This document shows, piece after piece, positions 49,154 through 58,349 of a stretch of 64,000 bases of DNA. The translations under genes were made by a program, and so were the position numbers. Source of the DNA: Comamonadaceae bacterium (lineage in GTDB: Bacteria > Pseudomonadota > Gammaproteobacteria > Burkholderiales > Burkholderiaceae_C); assembly GCA_947476285.1 (NCBI GenBank), contig CANJPU010000007.1, positions 1-64,000 of the forward strand. The letters run 5' to 3'. The notes under the pieces were generated by a model. That model was not told the DNA's origin. It worked only from the letters and a program-made list of their open reading frames with translations, and did not search any database. Every line of letters begins with the position of its first letter. Positions within the stretch are counted from its first letter, which is position 1.

Positions 49154-49779
49154 CCCGACCTTCTGCGCCACTGATCACCGAGACCGACCTGATGCTGGTC
49201 GAGCGCACGGTTGCGGGCGACCAGAAGGCATTTGAACTACTGGTCCTGAAGTATCAAAGCCGGATCCAGAGGCTGATCGGCAGAATGGTCAGGGATGTCG
49301 ATCTGGTCGAAGACATTGCCCAGGAAACCTTCATCCGTGCCTATCGGGCGCTGGCGCAGTTTCGCGGAGAGGCACAGTTTTATACCTGGCTGTATCGTAT
49401 TGCAGTCAATACTGCGAAGAAGGCACTGGTCGATCTCAGGCGCGACCCCCTGGTGTCCGAGAGCGCCTTGCGCGGTGGCACAGACGAAGAAGATGAAACT
49501 TCCGCGCTGGAGAACGAACTAACCTCCTCGGAAACGCCGGAGACGGTGCTGGCGGCCAAGGAAATAGCCGCCTGCGTGAACGCGGCCATGGAAGCGCTGC
49601 CCGCAGAACTGCGCCAAGCCGTGACCCTGCGCGAGATCGAAGGCCTGAGTTATGAAGAGATTGCTGAGTTGATGAATTGCCCGATTGGCACCGTGCGGTC
49701 GCGGATTTTCCGAGCGCGCGAGGCCATCTCGGCCAAGGTCAAGCCTATGCTTGAGAATCAGTCGGGGAAACGCTGGTGA
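49150..49779 (+). CDS. rpoE: ECF sigma factor RpoE (AlgU)
   Basis: Extracytoplasmic sigma factor of the envelope-stress response. The 209-residue protein has sigma region 2 (QKAFELLVLKYQSRIQRL, DLVEDIAQETFIRAYRAL, FYTWLYRIAVNTAKKAL) and region 4 (AVTLREIEGLSYEEIAELM, PIGTVRSRIFRAREAI). The start MTRPSAPLITETD at 49150 overlaps the upstream gene by four bases; a longer frame inside that gene is rejected. rseA, rseB and mucD follow, giving a complete sigmaE circuit. Confidence 0.96.
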   Translation: MTRPSAPLITETDLMLVERTVAGDQKAFELLVLKYQSRIQRLIGRMVRDVDLVEDIAQETFIRAYRALAQFRGEAQFYTWLYRIAVNTAKKALVDLRRDPLVSESALRGGTDEEDETSALENELTSSETPETVLAAKEIAACVNAAMEALPAELRQAVTLREIEGLSYEEIAELMNCPIGTVRSRIFRAREAISAKVKPMLENQSGKRW

Positions 49780-49810
49780 GTGGCCAGACGTAGAACGGAC
49801 AAGGTGTCTT

Positions 49811-50413
49811 ATGAATGATGTTCAGACTCTGGAGATGATCTCCGCCCTGGCGGACGGGCAGTTGCAAGGCGACGACTTTGCGAAGGGGGTTCAGGCGGCC
49901 GTGTCCGATCCAGTTTCTCGCGACGCGTGGCACACCTATCATCTGATCGGCGAGGTGCTGCGTGCTGGCGAAGGTGCCGCCTTCTGCGGCGCCGCGCCTG
50001 AAGCTTTTGTCAGCAAGCTTCAAATGCGTTTGAAGCAAGAACAGCCCTTGTCGGCACTCCAGGCGCAAGCGCAGGTGATTGGGCCGACTCAATGGAAACC
50101 GGCCGCCCAGCCGGCCAATGACAGCAATTTCCGCTGGAAAATGGTGGCCGGATTCGCCTCGCTGGCTGCGGTCGCGGCTGTCGGATGGACGGTTGTGACT
50201 GGCTTGCCTGCACCGTCCGGTAAAGGCCAGTTGGCCAATGCCCAGAGCACAACGGTGCTGGCCGGCAGTGAGCGCGGTGTCATGATTCGCGACCCCAGAT
50301 TGGATGAATTCCTTGCTGCTCATCGTCAACTGGGTGGGCCTTCTGCGGTGCAGATGCCTGCTGGGTTCCTGCGTAATGCGACCTTTGCGACCTTTGAGAG
50401 CGCCAGCCGCTGA
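49811..50413 (+). CDS. rseA: Anti-sigmaE factor RseA (MucA)
   Basis: Inner-membrane protein that holds RpoE inactive until proteolysis. The 200-residue protein begins MNDVQTLEMISALADGQLQG, the anti-sigma N-terminal domain, and has one transmembrane helix at about residues 115-136 (MVAGFASLAAVAAVGWTVV). The C-terminal half is periplasmic and would bind RseB. The start is the ATG at 49811, 31 bases after rpoE. Divergence from E. coli RseA is high, so the name rests on fold and position. Confidence 0.92.
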   Translation: MNDVQTLEMISALADGQLQGDDFAKGVQAAVSDPVSRDAWHTYHLIGEVLRAGEGAAFCGAAPEAFVSKLQMRLKQEQPLSALQAQAQVIGPTQWKPAAQPANDSNFRWKMVAGFASLAAVAAVGWTVVTGLPAPSGKGQLANAQSTTVLAGSERGVMIRDPRLDEFLAAHRQLGGPSAVQMPAGFLRNATFATFESASR

Positions 50414-50429
50414 GCGCCGCAGCAAGCCC

Positions 50430-51464
50430 ATGTTTCAGTTCGCCACTCACAAACTCATATTGCTTAGCCTGTGGGCAGCCGGATCGTTGAGTTCCGTGCA
50501 GGCCAGTCCGCCAGTGTTGCCGGTGCAGTCGGCTGCTTCTGGCGCGCAGGCGCGTCCGGCAGAGCGTGGCGTCAGTCAATGGCTGGTACGCATGCATGAG
50601 GCCTCGCGACTGCGCAGCTATGTGGGCACCTTCGTCGTGACGTCAAGCTCTGGCATGTCCAGCGCGCGCATCTGGCACGCCTGCGATGGCGACCTACAGG
50701 TCGAACGTGTCGAGTCACTCACCGGCGCACCGCGCTCGACCTTCAGACACAATGAACAAGTGGTGACCTTTCTGCCCGAAAGCCGGGTCGCCCGGATCGA
50801 GAAAAGAGAATCGCTCGGTCTCTTTCCCAACTTGCTCAAGTCCAGTGACAGCTCCATTCCTGAGTTCTACGCGGCCAAGCGTGTGGCGGCCGATCGGGTG
50901 GCCGGCTTCGAAGCCGACGTGATCCAACTGGTCCCCAAAGACAATCTGCGATTTGGCTATCGCATCTGGAGCGAGAAGAAGACCGGTCTGATGGTCAAGC
51001 TGCAGACACTTGACACGGATGGCGGTGTGCTGGAGCAGGCGGCGTTCTCTGAGCTTCAACTAGACGCGCCAGTGCGCATCGACAAACTGCGCCAGATGAT
51101 GGCGTCCACCGAAGGGTGGCGGGTTGAAAAGACCGACACCGTCAAAACCAACGCGAGCGCCGAAGGCTGGCATCTCAAAGCCGCAGTGGCTGGGTTCAAG
51201 CCCGTAGGGTGCTACAAGCGGCCGCCGTTCGGCTCGGCAGCGCCCGAAGGCACCATGCACTGGATTTTTTCGGACGGACTGGCGGCTGTATCGCTGTTCG
51301 TCGAGGCCTACGACAAGCAGCGGCATGTCCAGGAAGGCCTGTTCGCCAATGGCGCAACTCAGACACTCACCCGCCAGGTGCAGGATTGGTGGCTAACGGC
51401 CGTGGGCGAAGTGCCCGGCGCCACTCTCAAGGCTTTTGCCTTGAGTCTTGAGCGGCGCAAATAG
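50430..51464 (+). CDS. rseB: Periplasmic regulator RseB (MucB)
   Basis: Periplasmic sensor that binds RseA and protects it from DegS-type cleavage, releasing it on sensing mislocalised lipopolysaccharide or lipoproteins. The 344-residue protein has a signal sequence (HKLILLSLWAAGSLSSVQA) and the MucB/RseB two-domain plan: an N-terminal LolA-like domain (SYVGTFVVTSSSGMSSARIW) and a smaller C-terminal domain. The start is the ATG at 50430, 16 bases after the rseA stop. Confidence 0.93.
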   Translation: MFQFATHKLILLSLWAAGSLSSVQASPPVLPVQSAASGAQARPAERGVSQWLVRMHEASRLRSYVGTFVVTSSSGMSSARIWHACDGDLQVERVESLTGAPRSTFRHNEQVVTFLPESRVARIEKRESLGLFPNLLKSSDSSIPEFYAAKRVAADRVAGFEADVIQLVPKDNLRFGYRIWSEKKTGLMVKLQTLDTDGGVLEQAAFSELQLDAPVRIDKLRQMMASTEGWRVEKTDTVKTNASAEGWHLKAAVAGFKPVGCYKRPPFGSAAPEGTMHWIFSDGLAAVSLFVEAYDKQRHVQEGLFANGATQTLTRQVQDWWLTAVGEVPGATLKAFALSLERRK

Positions 51465-51507
51465 ATCCCCATCTCGTCTCTTGTGCGACGAGGCCATACT
51501 GTCGCGC

Positions 51508-51534
51508 GAACCTTTTCAAGAGTTTGAGTTCTTA
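51508..51534 (+). promoter_or_regulatory. SigmaE-type promoter for degP/mucD
   Basis: GAACCT (51508-51513), 16 bases, then TCTTA (51530-51534). This resembles the RpoE consensus GAACTT-N16-TCTRA with about two mismatches. It lies about 30 bases before the protease gene's ATG, so RpoE could switch on mucD independently of the operon. Confidence 0.5.
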
Positions 51535-51562
51535 CCCATATCCGTTTCATTGAGAGGTCGAC

Positions 51563-53032
51563 ATGTTCAGGTTCGATTTGAAAAAGGCGCGTGCCTACAT
51601 GCTGGTGGCCGCGCTTGCAGTCTTCGCAAGCGCAGCGCTGACACCAGCAAAACAAGCGATGGCCCAAAGCCGTGCCTTACCCGACTTCACCGATCTGGTC
51701 GAGCAGGTAGGGCCCTCAGTGGTCAATATCCGCACCATTGAACGTCGCAGTGGCGCCGCCGCTGCCCCGGGGCAGATGGACGAGGAAATGCAGGAGTTCT
51801 TCCGCCGCTTCTTCGGCCAGCCCATGCCTGGCGCACCCCGCCCGAGCCCCAGGCCGAACCGTCCGCAGGACGAAGAAGCCCGGCCTCGCGGCGTTGGGTC
51901 TGGTTTCATCCTCACGCAAGATGGCTATGTCATGACCAATGCGCATGTGGTCGATGGTGCCGAAGAAGTCCTCGTGACCCTACCGGACAAACGTGAATTC
52001 AAGGCCAAGGTCGTTGGCACGCCCGACAAACGCAGCGATGTGGCGGTCATCAAGATCGAGGCCACTGGGCTTCCAGCAGTCAAGATCGGCGACGTTGCGC
52101 GTCTCAAGGTCGGCGAATGGGTGATGGCCATTGGCTCACCTTTCGGGCTAGAGAACTCGGTGACTGCAGGCATCGTCAGTGCCAAGCAGCGTGACACCGG
52201 CGATTACCTGCCTTTTATTCAGACCGATGTGGCGATCAACCCCGGCAATTCAGGTGGGCCACTGATCAACATGCGCGGCGAAGTTGTGGGTATCAACAGC
52301 CAGATCTACTCGCGCTCTGGCGGCTTCATGGGCATCTCGTTTGCGATACCCATTGATGAGGCAGTCCGCGTGAGCGACCAACTGCGCAGCATTGGCAGGG
52401 TATCGCGCGGGCGCATCGGCGTGCAGATCGACCAGGTGACCAAGGACGTGGCAGAGTCCATCGGGCTGGGCAAGCCCCAGGGCGCACTGGTGCGCAGCGT
52501 CGAAAGCGGCGCGCCGGCTGACAAAGCCGGCGTCGAGGCGGGCGACATCATCACCAAGTTCGATGGCCGCGTCATCGACAAGGCAGCCGACTTGCCCCGC
52601 ATCGTGGGCAACACCAAGCCTGGCAGTCGCGGCACCATCACCGTGTTTCGCCGCGGCGCCAGCAAGGACCTGAGCGTCACCGTTGCCGAGTTCGAACCCG
52701 AGGTGCCTGTGCGCCGCGTTGCCGATCGTGAGGAGCGACCCCGCTCTTCGCCTGCTGCGCAATCGGTAGGTCTGTCAGTGGGCGAGCTGACCGAAGCACA
52801 AAAGAAAGAGATCAAGATCAAAGGCGGCGTGAAGGTCGAAGCTGTCACCGAAGGCGCGGCTCGCGCCGGCATCCGCGAAGGCGACATCATCGTGGCCATC
52901 GGCAACACCGAGGTGAGCAATGTCAAAGAATTCGATGCCGCCATCGGGCGTGCCGACAAAGCCAAGCCCATCCCCGTGTTGTTGCGTCGGGGAGAGCTAG
53001 CGACCTACTTGTTGATCCGTCCGGCCAAGTAG
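51563..53032 (+). CDS. degP: DegP/MucD periplasmic serine protease
   Basis: HtrA-family protease and chaperone of the periplasm. The 489-residue protein has a signal peptide (AYMLVAALAVFASAALTPAK, cleaved near QAMAQS), the catalytic triad H128 (TNAHVV), D159 (RSDVAVIK) and S230 (NPGNSGGPL), and two PDZ domains (about 285-375 and 395-485; GALVRSVESGAPADKAGVEA, GAARAGIREGDIIVAIG). It follows rseB by 98 bases with a sigmaE-like promoter and ends at a strong terminator, closing the rpoE regulon cluster. Confidence 0.96.
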   Translation: MFRFDLKKARAYMLVAALAVFASAALTPAKQAMAQSRALPDFTDLVEQVGPSVVNIRTIERRSGAAAAPGQMDEEMQEFFRRFFGQPMPGAPRPSPRPNRPQDEEARPRGVGSGFILTQDGYVMTNAHVVDGAEEVLVTLPDKREFKAKVVGTPDKRSDVAVIKIEATGLPAVKIGDVARLKVGEWVMAIGSPFGLENSVTAGIVSAKQRDTGDYLPFIQTDVAINPGNSGGPLINMRGEVVGINSQIYSRSGGFMGISFAIPIDEAVRVSDQLRSIGRVSRGRIGVQIDQVTKDVAESIGLGKPQGALVRSVESGAPADKAGVEAGDIITKFDGRVIDKAADLPRIVGNTKPGSRGTITVFRRGASKDLSVTVAEFEPEVPVRRVADREERPRSSPAAQSVGLSVGELTEAQKKEIKIKGGVKVEAVTEGAARAGIREGDIIVAIGNTEVSNVKEFDAAIGRADKAKPIPVLLRRGELATYLLIRPAK

Positions 53033-53056
53033 CACGCATCCGTCTAACCAGTGAGA

Positions 53057-53089
53057 AAGCCCCAGCCCCAGCTAGGGTTTGGGGCTTTT
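53057..53089 (+). terminator. Rho-independent terminator after degP
   Basis: AAGCCCCA (53057-53064) pairs with TGGGGCTT (53080-53087), with an inner CCC/GGG pairing and TTTT following. It is a strong end of the rpoE-rseAB-degP operon. Confidence 0.88.
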
Positions 53090-53335
53090 CTTCGGGCAGG
53101 TGACCAAAAAAATACGGCCATCGGAAAAATATTTTCAGCTCGAATTTGGCCTCTTTATGTTTGTAAACGCTAACATCACTCGATCCTAATTACATTTTTG
53201 GGTAGAATCGGGGCATCCCGCCGGTGATTCGTGCATATCGAAGATCGCCAAAACCACGATACGGGACGATTTGGTCGGCTAAACAGCCGATCCACAGATC
53301 GCCCACAAGTTGTCCCAATGCTTACCCTGTCATCC

Positions 53336-53355
53336 TGTTGATAAGTTGTGAATAA
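53336..53355 (+). promoter_or_regulatory. Two adjacent DnaA-box-like 9-mers
   Basis: TGTTGATAA (53336-53344) and TGTGAATAA (53347-53355) are separated by two bases. The second fits the reverse DnaA box TGTGNATAA exactly; the first differs from TGTGGATAA by one base. AT-rich sequence follows. No dnaA gene is nearby. Role unknown. Confidence 0.4.
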
Positions 53356-53425
53356 TTTTTCTGTTGCTGACCCGCAACGACCATCTCTCAGGTTGGTATT
53401 GGCTGTACGCCCCCCGCTTTTTGCC

Positions 53426-53502
53426 TACAATGAAGCTCCAACTATCGCAGTTGCCATAGATTGTTGGTTCAGGGCGCGTCACCACTCGACGCGCCCTTTT
53501 TT
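53426..53502 (+). ncRNA. Candidate small RNA before lepA
   Basis: TACAAT at 53426-53431 could be a -10, giving a start near 53438. The roughly 65-base product would contain a first hairpin (CCAA and CTAT pairing with ATAG and TTGG, 53438-53467) and end at a textbook terminator. No good -35 is visible. The terminator implies some transcript ends here, because the degP transcript already stops at 53089. An attenuated lepA leader is the main alternative. Confidence 0.35.
53472..53502 (+). terminator. Strong terminator between degP and lepA
   Basis: GGGCGCGTC (53472-53480) pairs perfectly with GACGCGCCC (53488-53496) around ACCACTC, followed by TTTTTT. It stands 46 bases before the lepA ATG. Confidence 0.9.
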
Positions 53503-53547
53503 CTTGGCGCTCGTCTTTTGAATTCAATCACTTAAGCGTTCCCGTTG

Positions 53548-55359
53548 ATGAATCACATCAGAAACTTCTCCATCATTGCGCACATCGATCACGGCAAATC
53601 CACGCTCGCAGATCGATTGATTCAGCGCTGCGGAGGATTGTCAGATCGCGAGATGCAAGAGCAAGTGCTCGACTCCATGGATCTTGAAAAAGAGCGTGGG
53701 ATAACCATCAAGGCGCAGACCGCAGCATTGCAATACAAGGCGCGTGATGGACAGGTCTACAACCTCAATCTGATCGACACGCCAGGGCATGTCGATTTCT
53801 CATACGAAGTGTCGCGATCTTTGTCCGCATGCGAAGGCGCGTTGCTTGTCGTTGATGCGAGTCAGGGCGTGGAGGCGCAGACAGTTGCCAACTGCTACAC
53901 CGCGCTGGACCTCGGTGTGGATGTCGTGCCTGTCCTGAACAAAATGGATTTGCCGCAAGCCGATCCCGAAAACGCGAAGGCCGAAATCGAAGACGTGATC
54001 GGCATCGACGCCACCGATGCGATTCCCTGCTCGGCAAAAACCGGAATGGGCATCGACGAAATTCTGGAGGCGGTGGTCGCGCGCATTCCGGCGCCTCGCG
54101 GCAACCCGCAAGGGCCGCTGCGTGCCATGATCATCGATAGCTGGTTCGACACCTACGTCGGCGTCGTCATGCTGGTGCGGGTGGTCGATGGCCGCCTGGC
54201 ACGCGGTGAGCGCATCAAGCTAATGGCCACTGGCGCGACCTACAACGCCGATAACCTGGGCGTGTTCACCCCGACCAGCGAGCCGCGTGAATCACTCGAA
54301 GCCGGGCAGGTGGGCTTCATCATCGCCGGCATCAAGGAACTGCAGGCCGCCAAGGTGGGTGACACAGTCACGCTGATCAAAGCCGGCACCGGCGGCGCGG
54401 CCTTCACCGCCACCGAGGCGCTTCCAGGCTTCAAGGAAATCCAACCCCAGGTATTCGCCGGCCTGTACCCCACCGAGGCCAACCAATACGACTCCCTGCG
54501 CGACGCGCTTGAGAAGCTCAAGCTCAACGATGCTTCGCTGCACTATGAGCCCGAGGTCAGCCAGGCGCTGGGTTTTGGCTTTCGCTGCGGGTTCCTCGGC
54601 CTGTTGCACATGGAAATCGTGCAGCAGCGGCTTGAGCGCGAGTTCGACCAAGACCTCATCACCACCGCGCCCAGCGTCGTCTACCAAGTGCTCAAAGCCG
54701 ACGGTGAAATGATCATGGTGGAAAATCCATCCAAGATCCCGGACCAGGGCCGTGTCCAGGAAATCCGTGAGCCCATCGTCACGGTGCACCTGTACATGCC
54801 GCAGGAATACGTTGGCCCGGTGATGACCTTGGCTAACCTGAAGCGCGGCCTCCAGTTGAACATGTCCTACCACGGCAAGCAGGTCATGCTGACCTATGAG
54901 CTGCCGCTGGGCGAGATCGTGCTCGATTTTTTCGACAAGCTCAAATCGGTCAGCCGTGGCTACGCCTCGATGGATTACACCTTCAAGGAGTTTCGCACCT
55001 CTGATGTTGTCAAGGTCGATATCCTGCTCAACGGCGAGAAGGTCGATGCCCTTTCCATCATCGTGCACCGCAGCCAGTCGCAGTACCGGGCGCGGGCGGT
55101 GGTTGCCAAAATGCGCGAGATCATCAGTCGCCAGATGTTCGACGTGGCCATTCAGGCGGCCATCGGTGCGAACATCATCGCCCGAGAAACCATCAAGGCG
55201 CTGCGCAAGAACGTGCTGGCAAAATGCTACGGCGGCGACATCTCCCGCAAGCGCAAACTCCTCGAAAAACAAAAAGCAGGCAAGAAACGAATGAAGCAGA
55301 TCGGCTCGGTCGAAGTGCCCCAGGAAGCGTTCCTGGCTATTTTGCAGGTGGAAGAATGA
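53548..55359 (+). CDS. lepA: Elongation factor 4 (LepA)
   Basis: Ribosome-associated translational GTPase that can back-translocate stalled ribosomes and helps 30S assembly. The 603-residue protein has G1 [10 protein letters not shown]3 DTPGHVDF and G4 NKMD in the first 140 residues, and the LepA-specific C-terminal domain to the end ([19 protein letters not shown]). The ATG at 53548 is preceded by an in-frame TTG, but the family starts [14 protein letters not shown]. It leads the lepA-lepB-DUF4845-rnc-era-recO-pdxJ-acpS series. Confidence 0.97.
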   Translation: MNHIRNFSIIAHIDHGKSTLADRLIQRCGGLSDREMQEQVLDSMDLEKERGITIKAQTAALQYKARDGQVYNLNLIDTPGHVDFSYEVSRSLSACEGALLVVDASQGVEAQTVANCYTALDLGVDVVPVLNKMDLPQADPENAKAEIEDVIGIDATDAIPCSAKTGMGIDEILEAVVARIPAPRGNPQGPLRAMIIDSWFDTYVGVVMLVRVVDGRLARGERIKLMATGATYNADNLGVFTPTSEPRESLEAGQVGFIIAGIKELQAAKVGDTVTLIKAGTGGAAFTATEALPGFKEIQPQVFAGLYPTEANQYDSLRDALEKLKLNDASLHYEPEVSQALGFGFRCGFLGLLHMEIVQQRLEREFDQDLITTAPSVVYQVLKADGEMIMVENPSKIPDQGRVQEIREPIVTVHLYMPQEYVGPVMTLANLKRGLQLNMSYHGKQVMLTYELPLGEIVLDFFDKLKSVSRGYASMDYTFKEFRTSDVVKVDILLNGEKVDALSIIVHRSQSQYRARAVVAKMREIISRQMFDVAIQAAIGANIIARETIKALRKNVLAKCYGGDISRKRKLLEKQKAGKKRMKQIGSVEVPQEAFLAILQVEE

Positions 55360-55384
55360 ACGCCGTCGATCGGTCGGAGGCCTC

Positions 55385-56353
55385 ATGATGCAGACACTCA
55401 CTGCGGTGGTACTGACGGCCTTTGGCACTTATGCGGGCGCCTGGTACCTGGGCATGGTCGAAGGCAACTTCGCGCTGCTTCTGTTCATGGCCACGGTCGT
55501 CACCGGGCTTTACTGGCTGGCCGAGCGGTTTTATTTTCTGCCGCAGCGTCGCAAGGCGGCGGCAGTCCTGGAGCAGCAGGCCGAGCAGCGGCGCGCCACC
55601 TTGGCCACCCAGGGCATCACCCAGGTTGACGGCGAGACAGCACCAGCCCGCCAGCGCTTGCTGATGCAGCCCTGGTGGCTCGACTGGACCGCCGGCCTGT
55701 TCCCGGTGATCCTGGCCGTCTTCCTGCTGCGATCCTTTCTTTTCGAGCCCTTCAAGATTCCCTCGGGCTCCATGATCCCGACCCTGCTGATAGGCGATCT
55801 GATCCTGGTGAACAAATTCACCTATGGTGTTCGCCTGCCAGTCATCAACACCAAATTGACCGAGGGCAACAAACCTCAACGCGGTGACGTGATGGTGTTT
55901 CGCTACCCGCCCAAGCCGAGCCTGGACTACATCAAACGCGTGGTCGGCCTGCCGGGTGATGAAGTCGCCTACCTGAACAAGCAACTCACCATCAATGGCC
56001 AACCCGTTGCCAAGAAGGCCGTTCCGGATTTCTTCGACGAAGACGGCATGCTTTACTTCAAGCAGTTTGAAGAATCGCTGGGCAGCAAGCACCACCGGAT
56101 ACTCAACGACGAAGGCCGACCTGGTTTCATTCCGGGCGTCGAGAACTTTCCCAACAGGGACAATTGCCGTTACAGTGTCGAAGGTGTGACATGCAAGGTG
56201 CCCGAGGGCCACTATTTCATGATGGGCGACAACCGGGACAATTCACTTGACTCGCGCTACTGGGGCTTTGTGCCCGATCGCAATATCGTAGGCAAGGCCT
56301 TCTATATCTGGATGAACTTTGGCAGCCTCAAGCGTGTCGGGTCCTTCGATTAG
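55385..56353 (+). CDS. lepB: Signal peptidase I
   Basis: Inner-membrane peptidase that removes Sec and Tat signal peptides. The 322-residue protein has two N-terminal membrane helices (residues 5-22 and 28-46) and a third near 102-119, then catalytic S129 (KIPSGSMIPTLL) and K184 (LDYIKRVVGLPGD), and the GDNRDNSLDSRYWGFVP box. Two adjacent ATGs (55385, 55388) are possible starts. It follows lepA after 25 bases, the arrangement that gave lepA its name. Confidence 0.96.
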   Translation: MMQTLTAVVLTAFGTYAGAWYLGMVEGNFALLLFMATVVTGLYWLAERFYFLPQRRKAAAVLEQQAEQRRATLATQGITQVDGETAPARQRLLMQPWWLDWTAGLFPVILAVFLLRSFLFEPFKIPSGSMIPTLLIGDLILVNKFTYGVRLPVINTKLTEGNKPQRGDVMVFRYPPKPSLDYIKRVVGLPGDEVAYLNKQLTINGQPVAKKAVPDFFDEDGMLYFKQFEESLGSKHHRILNDEGRPGFIPGVENFPNRDNCRYSVEGVTCKVPEGHYFMMGDNRDNSLDSRYWGFVPDRNIVGKAFYIWMNFGSLKRVGSFD

Positions 56354-56380
56354 ATTCTCTTTTTGTGAGCAGAGGTAAGC

Positions 56381-56734
56381 ATGACGCGTGTATCGAAAGC
56401 AAGGCAATCGGGTATTTCATTCATCGGACTGTTGTTCGTGGCGGGGGTGCTGGCTGCCGCGGGCGTGATGGGTGCCCAGGTCTTTCCCACCGTCATCGAA
56501 TACAACGCAGTGGTCAAGGCGGCCCAGAAGTCAGCCGAGGGCAATTCAGTTCCTGAAGTGCGGCAGATCTTCGACAGGGCGGCTCAGGTTGACGACATCA
56601 AGTCCATCAAGGCCAAAGACCTCGAAGTCTCCAAGAATGGCGACAAAGTCGTGGTGAAATTCGCCTACACCAAGGAAATCCACATGTTCGGCCCGGCCTT
56701 CCTGCTACTCAAGTACGCTGGCGAAACCAAGTAA
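56381..56734 (+). CDS. DUF4845 family pilin-like protein
   Basis: A 117-residue protein with a short basic leader followed by one hydrophobic helix ([20 protein letters not shown], residues 11-30), so it is membrane-anchored or pseudopilin-like. The rest ([40 protein letters not shown]) fits DUF4845, a family usually found between lepB and rnc in betaproteobacteria. Function is unknown. It starts at the ATG 56381, 27 bases after lepB. Confidence 0.85.
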   Translation: MTRVSKARQSGISFIGLLFVAGVLAAAGVMGAQVFPTVIEYNAVVKAAQKSAEGNSVPEVRQIFDRAAQVDDIKSIKAKDLEVSKNGDKVVVKFAYTKEIHMFGPAFLLLKYAGETK

Positions 56735-56754
56735 GACGGCGGCAAAGACGAAGC

Positions 56755-57441
56755 GTGGATGGCCAACTCATTGCACTGCAAGCTCGCTTGCAGCATCACT
56801 TCTCCGATCCGCGCTTGCTCGCGCGGGCGCTGACGCACCGCAGCTTCTGCGCCGACCACAACGAGCGCCTCGAATTCCTGGGCGACTCCGTGCTCAATCT
56901 CGCCGTGGCTGCGCTGCTCTATCAGCGCCTGGATACCTTGCCTGAGGGCGACTTGTCCCGCGTGCGCGCCAATCTGGTCAAGCAAGAGACCCTGCACCAA
57001 CTGGCCGTGACACTCGGCCTGCCCGACGTCATCCGCCTGGGCGAGGGCGAAACCCGCTCTGGCGGCAGCAAGCGCCCCTCCATCCTGGCCGATGCACTTG
57101 AGGCGCTGATCGGCGCGGTTCATCTTGACGCCGGGTACTTGGCGGCCGAAGCCCTGGTGCATCGGCTGTTCATCGAAGTCGACATCAAGCCCACCATGGC
57201 CGCCACCGCCAAAGACCCCAAGACCGAGTTGCAGGAATGGCTGCAGGGTCGCAAGATGAAACTACCGATCTACCGGGTAGCCGCCACACTGGGCGCGGCC
57301 CACAAGCAAACCTTTGACGTCGAGTGCGAGATCGTCGAGCTAGGCGCCGTTGAGCGGGGCATAGGCGCATCGCGGCGCGCCGGCGAGCAAGCCGCCGCCG
57401 CCGCCATGCTGCTGGCCCTCAAGTCCAAGGTAAAACAATGA
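56755..57441 (+). CDS. rnc: Ribonuclease III
   Basis: Double-strand-specific endonuclease for rRNA maturation and mRNA control. The 228-residue protein has the signature [17 protein letters not shown] near residue 37, the second catalytic block [16 protein letters not shown] and a C-terminal dsRNA-binding domain (residues 152-226, ending [16 protein letters not shown]). The start is GTG at 56755; no ATG fits. Its stop overlaps the era start as ATGA, the classic rnc-era coupling. Confidence 0.96.
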   Translation: MDGQLIALQARLQHHFSDPRLLARALTHRSFCADHNERLEFLGDSVLNLAVAALLYQRLDTLPEGDLSRVRANLVKQETLHQLAVTLGLPDVIRLGEGETRSGGSKRPSILADALEALIGAVHLDAGYLAAEALVHRLFIEVDIKPTMAATAKDPKTELQEWLQGRKMKLPIYRVAATLGAAHKQTFDVECEIVELGAVERGIGASRRAGEQAAAAAMLLALKSKVKQ

Positions 57442-58343
57442 CAGAACCCGTTCAACGCTGCGGCGTCATCGCCATCATCGGCAAGCCCAACGTTGGCAAG
57501 TCCACCTTGCTCAATGCGCTGGTCGGCCAGAAGATCAGCATCACCTCGCGCAAAGCCCAGACTACCCGCCACCGCATCACCGGCATTCGCACCGTGGGCA
57601 TGGCGCAATTCGTCTTTGTCGACACGCCGGGTTTTCAGACACGGCACTCCACAGCCCTGAATCGTTCGCTCAACAAGACAGTGCTCGGCGCCGTCGGCGA
57701 TGTGGATCTGGTGCTGTTCGTGGTTGAGGCTGGAAAATTCACGCTGGCCGACGCCAAAGTGCTGTCATTGCTCAAGCCCGGCATACCTGCTTTGCTCATT
57801 GCCAATAAGATCGACGAAGTGCATCGCCGTGGCGACCTTGCGCCCTGGCTAAAGGACATGCAGCAGCGCCACGATTTCACAGAGTTCGTGCCCATGTCGG
57901 CGCGCAACGCCAAAGATGTAGAGCGCCTCTTCGCCATCTGCGAAAAATACCTGCCCGAGCAGCCCTGGTGGTACGGCGCCGACGAGCTCACCGACCGCAG
58001 CGAGAAATTTCTCGCCGGCGAGACCGTGCGCGAAAAACTCTTTCGCCTGACCGGCGATGAGCTGCCCTACACCTCCACGGTGATCATTGACAAATTTGAA
58101 GAAGAGCCCAGCCCCAAGCACAAGCGCATGGTCAAAATCGCAGCCACCATCGTGGTAGAGCGCGACGGCCACAAGGCCATGGTCATCGGCGACAAGGGCG
58201 AGCGCCTCAAACGCATAGGCACCGAAGCCCGGCAAGAGCTTGAGAAACTCATGGACTGCAAAGTATTCCTTGAGATCTGGGTCAAGGTGCGCTCTGGCTG
58301 GGCTGATGATGAGGCACGGGTTCGCAGCTTCGGGTATGAGTAG
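57438..58343 (+). CDS. era: GTPase Era
   Basis: Essential GTPase needed to mature the 3' end of 16S rRNA and assemble the 30S subunit. The 301-residue protein has G1 [10 protein letters not shown]3 DTPGF, G4 NKID and a C-terminal KH domain ([20 protein letters not shown]) that binds the 16S 3' end. It is coupled to rnc by ATGA and followed by recO after 6 bases. Confidence 0.97.
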   Translation: MTEPVQRCGVIAIIGKPNVGKSTLLNALVGQKISITSRKAQTTRHRITGIRTVGMAQFVFVDTPGFQTRHSTALNRSLNKTVLGAVGDVDLVLFVVEAGKFTLADAKVLSLLKPGIPALLIANKIDEVHRRGDLAPWLKDMQQRHDFTEFVPMSARNAKDVERLFAICEKYLPEQPWWYGADELTDRSEKFLAGETVREKLFRLTGDELPYTSTVIIDKFEEEPSPKHKRMVKIAATIVVERDGHKAMVIGDKGERLKRIGTEARQELEKLMDCKVFLEIWVKVRSGWADDEARVRSFGYE

Positions 58344-58349
58344 TCGCAA

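Larger units (their letters stand above)
53090..53547. other. Gene-free AT-richer gap between degP and lepA
   Basis: About 458 bases without a protein gene. The sequence is clearly more AT-rich than the flanks around 53100-53210 and 53330-53365. It contains a TAGAAT -10-like element (53203-53208), a hairpin TCGGCT-AAAC-AGCCGA (53275-53290), two DnaA-box-like 9-mers, a second terminator and a possible small RNA. The lepA promoter must lie here, but no clean -35/-10 was found after the last terminator. Confidence 0.6.
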
